Shown: positions 44,825-57,991, numbered from the stretch's first letter. The stretch: 64,000 nucleotides of DNA from Diorhabda sublineata (GCF_026230105.1 NC_079480.1:9094488-9158487), one strand, 5' to 3'. Numbers and translations: made by a program. Notes: generated by a model not told the origin, from the sequence alone.

Positions 44825-46844
44825 TAAATGTCCCTTTTTAAAAAAGCACCTGGTCGTCTTCTAATGCTCTCATGTTAATTCAAGGTTCCTCAGAGTATCA
44901 TGTGACGTGTACATACCTTTATACTTTTTATTGAATTGTAATAAATGTTATGAATAACCGGAAACCGTGATGTAATAAAGTTTTTATTTCCAACGAGAGA
45001 GTAGATTTTTGGACATCGTTGTTAATACTTATAATTTTTATATACCTACTCCTCCGAAATGGCTTGACCTGTTTTACGAAGTTTTATATGCATATTCAGT
45101 AGGTCTGAGAATCGGCTACTATCTATACAACCCTAAATTTTCACCCTTCTACAATCAACTCTTATTTTTTATTTGTTAATTGTTTTGGCAACTATCAATT
45201 GTTCAGTTATTCCCGCCAGGTGTCACCTCTAATCCAAGAAACATCATGTAGTAGGGATGAGAACGAAGCCAGTCTCCTGTTTCACTCACTATACAGTTTT
45301 CGGTCATTTTTTTATTTGTGTATCTATCGTAGCAGTAACTGTTATACGTATTATTTTGATTTTCCTCTCATCGTTAATTTATCATTAATTAGTTAATTTA
45401 TCAGTAAATAAACACGTGTTTTGAGCTCCGGCCAACATCGGCCATTACCGTACCTGTACATATTGAACTTAACATTTTTAGTTTTAAACCAGAACAGAAA
45501 CATGTACGTGTTTAATAAATATACGTTTTATTATTGTAAAAATACAATATTAGATATCTGTTTTTCACCAAAAGATATTTTAATTTGATTTATTTATAGT
45601 TTATATGTACAGTCAGCAATGTCCGCAAAACGATTACTTTGGGCATTTGCATCAGATTGATTCCTTCAACTAGCATTCCAGTAAGAGTCTGATATTGAAT
45701 ATTAACGTCGTTAAATCTACGTAACTTGGCATTAACTCAGAATCAATCGTTTCATGGGGCACAAGCTTGGCACATTCGTAGTACATACTCCCAAATTCTC
45801 TTTCGTGGGCTACTTTTTTGATCTCATTAAGTTTTTTAAAATTCTCTAACTACCGATCAATGGCTAAAAAGTTCTCTCCCAATTTCGTAGCAAAGGGTTG
45901 AGATGTTTGTTTCAACAGCCATCTATTTATGAGAATATTTGTATCAAATATTTGATTTAAGCATTCCAGGAGATATTTTCCAAATTAGTTAATTTTTCAT
46001 CGGACAACCGTCAAAAATTGATTAGAAAAACTTTTATTGTACAAATTAAAATCTATACAGTAATTTGAGATTGAAATTTTCAAAAATGGGCATTGGGTAG
46101 AAAGAAAATACAACAATTTACATTTCTGAACAGTACTCATAGTTAGTTTTCAAGTAACAATATTATTATATGCTCAAATAATTACCAAGAATCTATCTAT
46201 GAATAAAAAAAAAAGTTTTATATCGTTGCGTTATGTCGATTTCCAACTAGGCTTGCGAGAAAATAAATACACTTATTCAACAAATGGCCATTTAAATAAT
46301 CATCTTCAGATGTCTTTTTAGGAACCGTCTTGTACCTTTGTTTTCAAAGATATTTCCCTTCATTTTCCTTGCTGTAACATTTCATACAGATCGATTTATC
46401 GATGTTTTTCTAGTGCGGTATTGTATCCCTAAAAATTTGTCCAGTGAAAAAATTATTAGAGACTGGAATAACACAAAAATGTCTATCTTCCCCCCATTCG
46501 TAATCCTTTGTAATGACACATTCTATTTGGTAGCAACATCTTTAATAATTCAACCACAAAAACAAATCCAAAGATCATTTTTTTACAGAAGCAACGGCAT
46601 TTCTTTGATACAGATTTTTCTTCAAACACTCATTTGATATTCATTGAATGGGAGCACAACAGTTTTATATTCGAATTTGGATAGGGAGACCTTTTACGGC
46701 AAAGGGCGGGAAATATCAGTAGCGGGTATATGTGGGAAAATATAGTTGTTCAAATTTATTTTTACCTTATGAGTACAAAAAAGATAGATTTCATACAATG
46801 CTTTTGAAAAGATATTAATTAGGTTCTATTCATAACGTCAATAT
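44825..46844. other. No gene supported
   Basis: A minus-strand stretch at about 45685-45985 stays open for some 100 codons with one stop (ATKLGENFLAID, EIKKVAHEREFG) and looks mildly protein-like, but I could not place it. A 99-codon plus frame at 46338-46637 starts at TTG and is unrecognised. Confidence 0.45.
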
Positions 46845-47240
<396 letters not shown>

Positions 47241-47476
47241 TTATCACCTGGGAAATAATTAATTGAGATTTATGATGGCTTTAAATTGTATAAATTTTTG
47301 CAAAAATTTCAAATTAAAATATATATTTGGTACCTTTAATTCAGGTAATGTATATTTCTCCAAACATTCAACAATCCTGTTTTCCCCATTACTGTCAATC
47401 CCAGCTCCCATAAAAAATATAAATTATACAAAAAACAAAAATATGACTAACAAAAACATCAAATAAATTTTTAAAT

Positions 47477-48441
47477 CTATCGTACAGATAATTCTTCAGG
47501 CTTATAATTGGCATAAATAGGCATACCCATAAATAACGGACCTTGCTTAGTCAAACTATCTTTTCTTCTAGATCTGTCGAGTGTAGATTGAACTGGAGTC
47601 CTATTGATATATTGAAAAGTAACATCTCCTGGTATACCAAACACGATAGGTCAAGAACCACATTAATATAGCAAAAGCACCTCCAAGAAACTTTTCGATG
47701 ATAATATGGTAAAATAACATTGTACTTATTAACATGACATCCCATAAAATTTGGATAACTGCTACTAATACAAAAAGTAATCTTATATAAGGTGAGAATT
47801 TTTCATAATTGGTCTTCACGGCATTTAACGTCGAATTTGTTATGTTGCGTAATGGTTTGGGTTTACCATTAGAATCCCTTGTTTGTCGTTGACATTCTTC
47901 TAATCTTTGATAGCATCCCAATTAACTATACAACTTGCTTCATGTATTAAAAATAATCTACCATAGATCAATATAAATGAATGTTCTGAAAGTTCAAAGC
48001 CATTCTTCAAACATAGTATTTTGCTATCAAAATCTTTATTTGCACATCTACCAAAAGATGCTTCGACGAAATTAAACAGGTATGTCCAAAACCACCAAAA
48101 AATGTGGCAGTTAGTATTCTTGGTATATATTTCTTTAAAATTTTTTGTTTATTTCCACAACAATAAGTCAATGATGTCAAAATGATAAGAGGTAGCGTAA
48201 AATTCTAACCCCATGCAAATTTTACAAACACCCTATTAAGTACATTGTCTGATCTTGAAAGTTGAGTTATTGGTATCATTAACACACCGGCTATCAAGAA
48301 TGTGACGAAAAGGCATGCTAAATATATTCCTACTTTTAGGTTTGTATAAAAAAATAACGACTTTTTACACAAGGACATAACCATTAACACTAAAATCTCT
48401 TTCACGGACGTGGGTTCACTTGTAGGTTTAGTGCCTTTTGG
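47477..48441 (-). pseudogene. FITM: Processed pseudogene of FITM (fat storage-inducing transmembrane protein)
   Basis: On the minus strand almost a whole insect FIT protein can be read without introns: KGTKPTSEPTSVKEIL, LCKKSLFFYTNLKVGIYLAC, ARSD-like QLSRSDNVLNRVFVKFAWG, then a stop, ILTSLTYCCGNKQKIL, FNFVEASFGRCANK, GFELSEHSFILIYGRLF, NWDAIK, YEKFSPYIRLLFVLVAVIQI, LWDVMLISTMLFYHIIIEKF, AILMWFLTYRVWY and a C terminus ending EELSVR. FIT proteins are ER membrane acyl-CoA diphosphatases needed for lipid-droplet budding. The two catalytic histidines of the family correspond to EHSF and LFYH, both kept. At least one nonsense codon (after FAWG) and three frameshifts (before the NFVEASF part, after NWDAIK, after RVWY) disable it. 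Absence of introns suggests a retrocopy. No A-tail is evident. Confidence 0.85.
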
Positions 48442-48799
48442 TTATGAACTATTGCAAGCATTTATATTCGGTTTAAAATTGTGTGAATTGAACGTCTTTT
48501 ACTAACCATTTTGATTAAAAAAATTTTTTTTTCTAAAGAAAACTGAATATTATTACTGTAATTTACATATTTATGGACGTGATTGATCAACTTTGAATAT
48601 TGAATTTTGAAACCTATTATGAGTGTGTTACTGTCAACAGTGTTCTTGATGTTTTCCATTTCCTCGATGAAATTCCAAGGAGTAGGCAGACTGAGGCCTT
48701 GCAAACAACCGAACAAAAGGGTTGTTTCGTTACGTGTAGTAGGCAGATTAAAACTACGGAATTGGATCACTTCTTACCAATGAACAAATAACCACTCTA

Positions 48800-48897
48800 T
48801 CCCTACCCCCCATCCTTCTCTTGATAATGGCTCCAAAATGGGAGTCGAAACGTCGAGAATTTCCAAAATTCCAATGCGGTTCAACCCGTGAAACTAG

Positions 48898-48926
<29 letters not shown>
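48800..48926 (+). mobile_element. Penelope-like 3' terminus with (TA)n
   Basis: GATAATGGCTCCAAAATGGG followed by AGTCGAAACGTCGAG is the kind of closing motif found after the GIY-YIG part of Penelope-like elements, and AGTCGAAACGTC recurs at 55.0 kb. It runs into (TA)n at 48897-48926. Upstream (48600-48791) a 63-codon plus frame is open but not recognisable. Confidence 0.45.
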
Positions 48927-48929
<3 letters not shown>

Positions 48930-48930
<1 letters not shown>

Positions 48931-50813
48931 AGTACGACATGGAATATAAGGAAATGACTTTTATTGAGGATGTGGTTGTGATCAACGGTCATGATAAGAT
49001 AATTGTATATAGGTTAATTAACCGTCGTAGGTTTAAAAAATCTCTTTGTAAAACTACCTCCTCCTAAAATAATTAATTCTACACTACTATCTGAAAGCTA
49101 GGAGCGGCTTATGCCCAAATGGTTAACTAACTTTTACAAGGATAACCTGTAAAATCTAAAGATAGCAAAAATGAATTTTTCAATAAATACTCTTTGATAA
49201 ACTTGATAAAATTTATAGTTTAGGAGATTTGTAGATTTTTAGATCGTTGTACATGCTAAGGAAACCGTTCGCCATAAAGAGACATAAAATGATCATAAAT
49301 TGTAATGATTTATTGAAAAATTTACAGGAAGTATTAAAACACAATCAAACATTTCTACTTGAACTGCATACTGTCGAACATTGTGTTACTTATATCAAAA
49401 AATTGAAATGTAGAAAAATTTAGTTGGTCAGCTTACAACTTATAATATAAAAGCCAAAAAAACATAATAAATGTGGGTACCTTGCACCTATAGACACTTA
49501 CGGAGGATAATTCTTTGAACTAGTTAATGTGTGGGCAGGAAAAGTGTAGGCCCATATTTTTTTGATAATAACCTGAATGATCAGCGATACTGAGAATTTC
49601 TCCAAAATGATTTTCCACCCATGTTATGTAATATTTTTCAAAACATTTCGCAACTATAACTATGAAAAATTTTTTTTTGTGTCATAGCAGCATTATTTTC
49701 ACGTCATCTACTCACTCCCGAATTTTTTGCATCCTGTCCTGGAACACTGTGTAGTTTTGCATGTTAGTATTATTAGCATAAAATGAGAAAATTAGTGTTT
49801 ACAACAAACAGAAAAGGAAAGTATATGTTGGATGATGAGGTTAATGAATATACGGTGAGGAAGCACCAAGACATTTTGTTGTATTCCACTTTAATTACTT
49901 GAAATTATTATTATAAGATATTTTTATTTGAAACAGTTCCTATTTATAATGATTTTACGAATTAATTTTGATGTTGAAACGAATGATACTTTGACTGGAA
50001 AACAACGGCATGGTGAGAGATCCAAAATAATAATGCATCCCTTCATATAGGTATTATAGCCAACCATACGAGGGGAGTTTGAAGGAAGGGTGATTTTTCG
50101 GAGGTTGACACTTTCACTAAGAAGAAATGAATATTTCCCAGTCCGATTTAAGTACAAGCTAACTCTTAACAGTAAATAAAACTGGACACGTTATATCAAT
50201 TTATCAATCAGTTTTTCTTTATTTCTTGTATATGTGTTTATGTAACAAAATCTGGCCATTTCTCATCATAAATTTGTTCAAGAGCGCTTCTCCTCATAAT
50301 TCCTATTACTTCCAGTTTTATATTCGTACATTACATTTTTCCATCGAATCAAAATTGTTTATATAATGACTTCGGTCACTATTTTCCATTTCCCAACAAC
50401 CAAACAAATTACAAATATAGTCACAAACGTTATTTAATGTAATAGTTGAGTGGCTGATTTAATATTTTAATCTCACATATAGACAGAAGGTAAAGTGATA
50501 CCTGCTTAATACCTTTTGAAAAAAAGCACGAAATTAAAAAAAAAACTTTTACTTATTTGGAATCTTACAAAACCCTTTGAGTACCACATAGCTTTAACTT
50601 GACAGAGGCTTATAATGAGTGATTTATTATATGCTCATAAAACGACTAACAATGCAGATAGTATCTTATAACGTGCAGTTAACAACAATGGAGATACTTC
50701 TCGCAGCTATTGAAAAGACTTACAAGAGAGTTCGAAACGGCGGGTTTTATATAAACTAGATGATAAATTTACTGATGCATGAACGTATATTTTCACCTTC
50801 TCTCTTTCAATAG
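48930..50813. other. No feature supported
   Basis: AT-rich sequence. A 77-codon minus frame (49924-50157) has no recognised relatives. Confidence 0.5.
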
Positions 50814-50934
50814 AACCGCCTCTGGTGGAAATTCTGTCAGGGTCTGATGGGGCGTCGGCCAGTTCATCAGAGAATGGAAAGCGAAGAACGAACTGACCTA
50901 GATACCGTCGTCCGTAAATTAAAAATTGAGCATG
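50814..50934 (+). other. Candidate internal coding exon, product unknown
   Basis: The plus strand has a strong acceptor (CTTCTCTCTTTCAATAG before 50814) and a donor-like CATG|GTACGT after 50934. The 121 bases between keep one frame open (40 codons plus one base): NRLWWKFCQGLMGRRPVHQR then MESEERTDLDTVVRKLKIEH. The C-terminal half looks like a charged amphipathic helix. GC content is clearly above the flanks. I do not recognise the protein. A second frame (PPLVEILSGSDGASASSSEN) is also open until near the end, so the frame choice rests on reaching the donor. It would belong to a plus-strand gene with long introns. Confidence 0.45.
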
Positions 50935-50939
50935 GTACG

Positions 50940-51415
50940 TGAATAAATGATTAGTTTTTTAGGAAATGATCGATAGGTTATTAACGTGTAGCCTCGAAAT
51001 GAAAAATAGAATGTCAGTGTTTTATTTCCTGTTTATGAATTGTCGTTTATCATATTTTCATTAAATCTTAGAATTGGCAAATAATGTGGATACAGATTTT
51101 ATCGAACAATTGATCCAAAATAACTTTTTTTACGTCTAATAAAAGAGAAGATGTCATTTTCATCGTAATTATAATTCCACCGACCAAACAGTGCACTGTT
51201 AAGGAGTTTACCTAACTTAACAAGATAGACTAAAAATGTATCGGACCATTTTTCATTCAGAGTTTTTAGGGAATTTCAAAAATATCGCACCCTTAGTATA
51301 TAGTCTCGATATTGCCATTTGCGCTTCTTATATTTCTCATATGAAGTCACACCTAAAAGCAACTCTTCATGGTTACGTAGAGGAGGTCAATGCAACTAGA
51401 CCGTGATTCTAAATA
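50940..51415. other. No feature supported
   Basis: AT-rich sequence following the exon-like island. No further exon was recognised. Confidence 0.45.
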
Positions 51416-51419
51416 TACT

Positions 51420-51700
51420 TAACGCGAAGAATAATCGATAAAGCCATAATCGCGAACGAAGAATAAGTCGTTATCATGGAACGGTGGCAGCAAAAGTATG
51501 ATACGGATCAAAGAGGGAGGTGACGTCTATTACCATTTATCAAAGGCTAGATAGAAAGCAGACGAGACTCAATTACTGCCTGGACACGCTTACTTTTGAT
51601 CCTACCGGTTCAAAAGAGGAAAAGTAGGGAGCCTAAATTGTCTTAGTTGCAGACAAGCTACACAAACACAACTTCAGACGATTACCAAGAAGTTTTTGAA
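51420..51700 (+). pseudogene. LINE C-terminal fragment (R1/I-like)
   Basis: Plus-strand frames give MERWQQKYDTDQRGR, then LLPGHAYF and SYRFKRGKVGSLNCLSCRQA TQT in order. This is the conserved end of R1/I-like LINE polyproteins: W-x-x-x-W-x-x-x-x-x-G-R-W, the L-(S/T)-G-H-G-x-F motif and a C-x-x-C zinc-binding tail. Two frame changes are needed. Only about 90 residues remain. Confidence 0.6.
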
Positions 51701-51704
51701 TCGT

Positions 51705-52402
51705 GGGAATTGACACAGTTCATAATTTTCAAGTTATACAATAAAGCTGGCAAATGGAACTAAGAATCGCCGTTGGTCTCTTTCTTTTTAAAAATTCTTA
51801 TAATATTAGGTCCCAAATTGTAGTTCCTTATTTAAAATTCGATAATGGACAAAAAAATATGAATAAACCGACGTGTGCATATTCTATACTCCTCATACTT
51901 TCTAGATACCTAATTTAATTATTTACCAAAAGAGTATGATATGAAGAAGTCATTTTTGAATTTATAATCAATCATTGTTTAGTCGGACATTCTTTATACA
52001 ACTCTTTGGCGATATATTTTTCAACATATTGGATATAAAATAATTTTTATTCCTTACTCAAATAGATGAAGGATGTTTCCTATTCGGATCTTGTCTGATT
52101 GTTACTGTTCCAGTTGACCTCCCTGATCACTTTGCCATAATAATGTCTTAATAAATGCATCTGCTATTTTTATGGCTAATTAATATTACATTATTATTGA
52201 TTCCAAAATAAAATGGGTGTAGTGAAAGATGTAGATTGTATATATCTGGTTTCACAATTCTTTGTATTTGGAAATAAAGTTTCTGCTGCCATACGTTAAC
52301 AAATCTTTGTTTTTACTTCACCTTTCAAAAATGTAACACTCAGATAGCAGAATGAGTATAAATAAATTTGTCACATATTATCTACCTTTGATGTATGTTT
52401 GA

Positions 52403-52404
<2 letters not shown>
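51705..52404. other. No feature supported
   Basis: AT-rich spacer with no supportable feature. Confidence 0.5.

Positions 52405-52454
<50 letters not shown>
52405..52454. repeat. (TA)n microsatellite
   Basis: Fifty bases of TA dinucleotides. Confidence 0.95.
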
Positions 52455-52457
<3 letters not shown>

Positions 52458-53013
52458 TATGTTATATTATATATGTTTTTTTTATATGACGAATTAAAAC
52501 TATCTGTATAAGGCAAAATACTTTTAGTAAAATCACGTTTCTACGATCTTTTTAATTAAAATATTTTCAAAGATGGCCGATTTGAGGTTCTATTGGAAGT
52601 AACTTTGTTGTTTTGAATAGAACACCCTGTATATTAATACATTTTTGAAATCTACATAAAATTTTAGTAAACTTTTGTGCAAAAGCTTTGAAAAATACAT
52701 ATTTTTAGTTATTTTTTTGTAAAAAATTTGACCGTTGTAGACCCGTATAAATTATTGTTTTACGAGGATACCCTCAAAGATATGAAAATGGTTTCTGTTC
52801 GGTTGCTTTTAGCAAGGTCAGACATATCTGAATCTATGTTTAAAAATTTTTCATTTTATACAGGGTGCGTATAAAAAATATTTAATTTTTAACTTCACAA
52901 ATATCAAATTTCTTCATTTTTTTTAAATATAACCACCCGGTTTTTTTATTTTAATACATCCAAGGGTAAAAAATAAGGCAAATTCATGTATACTTTCTTA
53001 TTCCTAAACCTTT

Positions 53014-53341
53014 CCGTTATTCAGATACTAAATGTTTTCTGTAAATTTTTAGAGATGTAGGTGTGGTTTAAATTTTATTTTCACCCGTTTATACAAGCAC
53101 TAAAAAATAAAAAAGTATTTTCTTTATCTTGTCAAGGTCTGTAAAAAAATCAAATCAAATTGTATTTACTAATTCTATTCCAACTTTTAGTCGTTTCCAA
53201 AATATTTGAGGTTATAAACTATTATTGTATTTTTTAACAAGTTTTACTTTCGAAAATCGTTAAATTTACTAAATAAATAAAATTTGGACCACACCTGCGT
53301 CTCTAAAAATTTACAGAAAACATTCAATATCTGGATAACGG
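53014..53341. repeat. Foldback element with 63-bp arms
   Basis: The left arm 53014-53076 (CCGTTATTCAGATACTAAAT, GTTTTCTGTAAATTTTTAGA, GATGTAGGTGTGGTTTAAAT) matches the reverse complement of 53279-53341 at about 55 of 63 positions. The core GTTTTCTGTAAATTTTTAGA is identical. Differences are transitions. The 200-base interior is AT-rich and non-coding. An ACAGGGTG motif typical of insect MITE ends lies 150 bases outside (52862). Confidence 0.85.
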
Positions 53342-53349
53342 TAAGTCGC

Positions 53350-55210
53350 CAGCATCATGAATATCACAATCACGTTTATCAAGTTTATTTTCCAAATCAT
53401 ACAACCATCTATTACTGAATCAACTACTCTAATAAGAAAATTAGAAAATGACATAAAAAAAATAACAATTAAAATAAGTGAAGTAATTCCTACTAACATT
53501 TTACAAAAATTTAAAGAAAAATGTCGAGAAAAAACCGAATCACTTTTTAATAAATGAAAAGAAAATTGATAACTCAATATTGAAACAACAATCTATTTTT
53601 AAAAATACAAATAAAATAAAATCAAAATGGATCGAGAAATAAACTGATACTGTCATGCCAGATGAAGTGGAAGAAGTTTTATCTTTTGGTCAAAACTTTG
53701 CTTAAAATATTTCTAGTGACAAATATCTTATGTAATATTGAATGCAACATCAATCATCTAAATAACGAAATTCAAAATAAAATAAGATCTGATACTTATA
53801 ATAATTATCACTAATTTTAATAATAAATAAAAACAACAGAGCTATATCAAACCTCAAAATATAACTAAAAATATTAAAAGATTAAACAACTTACAAAAAA
53901 ATTAAGCAAGACCGTAAAAATTCTTATCAAAAACAAAATCATGATTTAATTCAATCTTGGGAAGAACAACTTTTTATTTCGCCATCAGAGGCAAAGCAAT
54001 TGAAAATTTTCAATACCTTACCACCTAAAATATATGGTTTACCAAAATTGCACAAACCTGACATTCCTCTTCGACCAATTGTTTCAAGTATTCAAACTAC
54101 TCGTATCCAATTATCTAATTATTTGAAGATTATTTTGAAAAAAATTTCTTAACAAAATAAATATTATATCAAAAATACATGGGATTTCAAAGAAAAAATA
54201 TAAAAATTTCTAATGAATATGTATTTATTTTAAAAGATGTAGTTTCTTTCTCATTACAATTGTAAGAAATATATTAGTTAGAATATGGGACAAAATTAAA
54301 CAATATACAGAAATATCTTAAGTATCTCATACATCCATTTCACGTGTTATAGCACAATTAGTAATGGAAGATTCCGAGGAAACTGTCCTAAGCAAACTTA
54401 ATATGTATAAATATTGCATTCTTTTTCTACTATGTGCATGAATGCCGTACCAAATAATCAAATTGAAAACATAGATGAAAAATGCAATTCTTATCATAAA
54501 AAACTTCGAAATCGAACAAAATAATAAAATCGATTCTCTTGATTTTACTTTATATAAAATTAACAATAACATAAGAACATACGAAACCAACTTGGTCCTC
54601 AAGATATTTGTTCTTCAATTAATGTCATCCTATGTCACAAAATAGATCGGTGAAAATAAGTTTGGCTGATAGATATACACAACTATCAGGTCTTAAATTT
54701 AGATGCTCAGCTCAGAAAAAACAGCATTGAAAGAAAATAATTATGAAATTATTATAAGTCATGAAGGACATAATACATTATCCAAATATTTTGGTAAATT
54801 AAAATTTAAGAAACCAAAAAACAAAAGAAGTAATAGTATATATCAAGTGCCTTGTACTAATTGTAACGCTGTCTACATAAGACAGACATCTCAGTAATTA
54901 GAAAATAGACTGAAAGGTCGTCAATACGATAAAAAAATAAAACTGCATTTAAGAATCACGGAATATCTAAAAAACAAAAGACTAAAGAAGTCGAAACGTC
55001 AAATTTTCAGTTGTCTAAACAAATTATAAAACAAACTAATTTTAAATCCGAAAAGACATAAAATCAAGAATATTTAGAAGTATAAACATATCAAAAGGTC
55101 TTAGAAATAAGAAATTAAAGAAATTTAGTACACAATTTCAAAAATTGTAATTCAGATAAAATTGCAGATGTTACAACCATTAACGAAGTTCTATTGTTCT
55201 ATTCAAATAA
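53350..55210 (+). mobile_element. Penelope-like element (RT plus GIY-YIG), decayed
   Basis: Plus-strand order: a lysine-rich N-terminal part (KLENDIKKITIKISEV), DEVEEVLSFGQNFA, NTLPPKIYGLPKLHKPDIPL and RPIVSSIQTTRIQLSNYLK (the Penelope-type R-x-I-x-G-x-P-K-x-H-K-P reverse transcriptase block), FEIEQNNKIDSLDFTLYKI, then NYEIIISHEGHNTLSKYF, KRSNSIYQVPCTNC and AVYIRQTSQ (GIY-YIG nuclease; the usual Y-I-G is Y-I-R). The Y-A-D-D palm section is not recoverable. Stops and frameshifts occur throughout. The closing motif AGTCGAAACGTCAAATTTT sits at 54991. This telomerase-related class inserts through the GIY-YIG nick. Confidence 0.8.
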
Positions 55211-55309
55211 AAATATATTACATTTTCATGTAATTTGTCACTAAGCTACGAGGATTGTCTGGAAAGTTTCCGAACTCAACTTGCAGATGTCAGCACTTAT
55301 TAATATTAG

Positions 55310-56050
55310 TGAAAGAGAAGTTAGATACTATGTACCATCTTTAACGAACGTAAAATTTTGGGCAGCTGAATTCAAACATACGCCTATGTTAGCTTAAGTG
55401 ACGACGAGCGTTCTGGACCGACAAAAGCAGTGGTAACCAGCGATATCCTTGAAAATGTTCACCAAATGGTATTGGACGACAATCGGATTAAGGGAGGTGG
55501 AGAGAAGACTATTGGTACATCAAAATAATGCATTTGCCACGTATTGCATAAAGAATTAAACACGTGTTGGTGCCGCGTTTCCTCACTTTGGACCAAAAGT
55601 GCATTAGAAGGGCCCCTGAAGTGGATAAACGGTTAAGATAATGGATTGTAAAGATCGAACCTTCTCTAAAAAATAAAAAATAGTTTTATCGGTAATGGCC
55701 ATCGTTTTATAGGATAGTCATGAGATTGTGTTCATTGACTATTTTCAAAAAGGTGAAATAATAACAAGTATAACGCATCATTGCTTAATACGTTAAAACC
55801 AACCGAATTTAAAGAACAAGAGTGCTTTTCGCAATTTGTCACACCAACCCTTATATTCACCAGATCTGGTCCATATACATAAACGCTTATTTTAAGAAGG
55901 AAGACTCCAGCTTGAAAGGGTTAGGTTTCGGATAACCCTCGTACATAATTCCATATAAAAGACTGTCACAAGACATGGAAATACAAGATGTACTTAGCAA
56001 ATTACAAAAATGGTGCTGTTACTGAAAAATAATTTAGAGCAGAATGGAAA
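55310..56050 (+). pseudogene. mariner transposase, near full-length span but decayed
   Basis: Plus-strand pieces: NVKFWAAEFKH (end of first HTH and linker), VTSDILENVHQMVLDDNR-like segment, ICHVLHKELN, LTLDQKCIRR, KKIVLSVMAIVL, DSHEIVFIDYFQKGEIIT, QPLYSPDLV (third aspartate region) and a C-terminal remnant. The order is that of a whole mariner catalytic domain. The first aspartate block and the H-D-N block are lost in small deletions, and stops are frequent. It is oriented like, and directly follows, the Penelope element. Confidence 0.7.
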
Positions 56051-56054
56051 TAGA

Positions 56055-57245
56055 AAAAAAGAATTTATTTTGGAGCAAAATATATTGCTAGCATTTTATT
56101 TTGCAAATTCTCCGTCGCTGATTTATGTGTTCCCCTTCTCGATCATGAGAATTAAGCTATCGTCCATTTTCAAATAAATTATAGCCAACGAGAATTTGAT
56201 TTTTCCAAATTTACTAATTTAATAAGCATTTGAAGGTTCTTCGTTGTTATTTCAATTTTCTTTATGTATTAATAGGTATCACCTATCAACCTATGTTGAA
56301 CGAAAATCGAAACACTTTGAATTATTAAGTGATTATTTCAACAGCACATTCATATTTCTTATTTTATAGATAATTTTTTCATATAAATATTATATTTAAC
56401 ATTGATTCAGGATCATTTCACTATTCTAAAATTCAGAACAAACTTTCGAATTTTGAATATCTTTATTTTCAAGAAGTGGCGACTGCAATATATTACATAC
56501 TTCATCTATTCATACTTGAGGACTATAAAATCACTTATAATAATCATTTACACCAAAAAAGGTTGTAAAATTTAATAGCTTACGTAGTCTTAGTATCCCC
56601 GGTAAGAAATCGAAGGGTCACCACTGTCACCAGTGAATATATGCGTTCAAATGAGAAATCCGACCGATTTATTCAAAGAAGCTTCTCTATTATTTGAATT
56701 AAATAAAAGATTCAATTTGATATAGACTTTTGACAATAGCGGTTCGTAGTTTTCTATTTTTTGCATGTTATAATTGTTTTAAAATTATTAGTTATGAGAA
56801 ATTTTCTTTATCAATTTACAGGGTAATTTGTGTAATGGACAATAGATTTCAATTGGCTATAGTGTTTTTACACAGGTCAATTGATTTTTTAAAGTTTTTC
56901 ATGACGCAGTACATTACTATCAAGCATTCGACTGGAATTAGCTAAACTTAAATATTGCAGGAACTGGTTTGTCGCATTTTTATCCAATTTTTAGCGAGAG
57001 ATCAAATCTTATCAAACTAAACATAACCATAATAACGTATCACATAAAAAGGTTTCAATTTAAACAAATTCTAAGTATTTCAACTAAAATAACAAACTCT
57101 ATCGAATTACAACACCGGCAAAGAGCAAACGACAAAGAACAATAACTAATCTCAATAACGAGCAATCATTTTAAAACAATAAATTATGTAGTTAAGACCT
57201 ATATATAAGAAAATACAATGATTTCAACAAAATGAAAATAATTCA
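56055..57245. other. No feature supported
   Basis: AT-rich sequence with no recognised coding or repeat structure. Confidence 0.5.
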
Positions 57246-57249
57246 AAGC

Positions 57250-57735
57250 AGATTCTCGAAATGGCTCCCAACAGCATCTACACATTCTTGTTGCCGAACC
57301 GTTAGTTGCCGTATTGAATTACGGATACTCTGGGGATCGTTTCTAGTAGTATTACAAAAAAGTATATCATCATTAATTTTTGTCGGTTATTAATATTCTC
57401 TGTATAAACTAGCTGCTTCAATCGTGCCCAAATATGGTAATCTACGGGATTGGAATCAGGGGATCTCGAAAGCCATGACCTTCACGTCCTATCCCTCTCG
57501 GACAACAGCATTCGCGATGGCGAGCAAATTCGGCAAAAGATCTTGTACAAAGTCTAAGTAGACCCATAAAAAAAGTGAGGACCTACTAATTGGTCATGAT
57601 ACCAATTCATACGTTAACAGGAAACATCAACTAGAAACGACATTCTCGAATAACATGGGGATTTTCTTCTGCCCACACAAATTCCAACGTATGGAAATCA
57701 CCACGATGTAATCGGTGAACCATTTTGAATATGAT
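57250..57735 (-). pseudogene. Tc3-like transposase pseudogene, catalytic half
   Basis: The minus strand reads VHRLHRGDFHTLEFVWAEEN, PHVIRECRF, FPVNVWYHDQLVGPHFFYGS, then LSRSPDSNPVDYHIWARLKQ, LVYTENINNRQ. V-W-A-x-E-N-P-H ... x-V-N-V-W and R-S-P-D-x-N-P-x-D-x-x-x-W are typical of the Tc3-like group in insects. The Q-D-G-A block with the second aspartate is damaged. Stops are present after RF and elsewhere. Confidence 0.7.
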
Positions 57736-57991
57736 ATAGGTACAAATGATATTTTTGGAAGAATCTACATACTTTTGATTGAGTAACATATGTCAAATTT
57801 TTACTAATGCACTCTACTAATTAATGTATATAAAAATAATATAGTTAAATAATTAAACCTATAAAGGGATGAAACTATTTTTTTATTCTAATTTTTATTG
57901 TCTTTTATGCATAAAAGAATTTTATTCATAGAAAATTATTACTTTTAATGTTAAAACATCTATTATGAATAAGATATTAGAACAAAACTGA

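Noticed and set aside
45685..45985. About 100 minus-strand codons with one stop, mildly protein-like
   Set aside because: No family could be named and a stretch of this length with one stop is not rare enough in a 64-kb window; noted only in the spacer entry.
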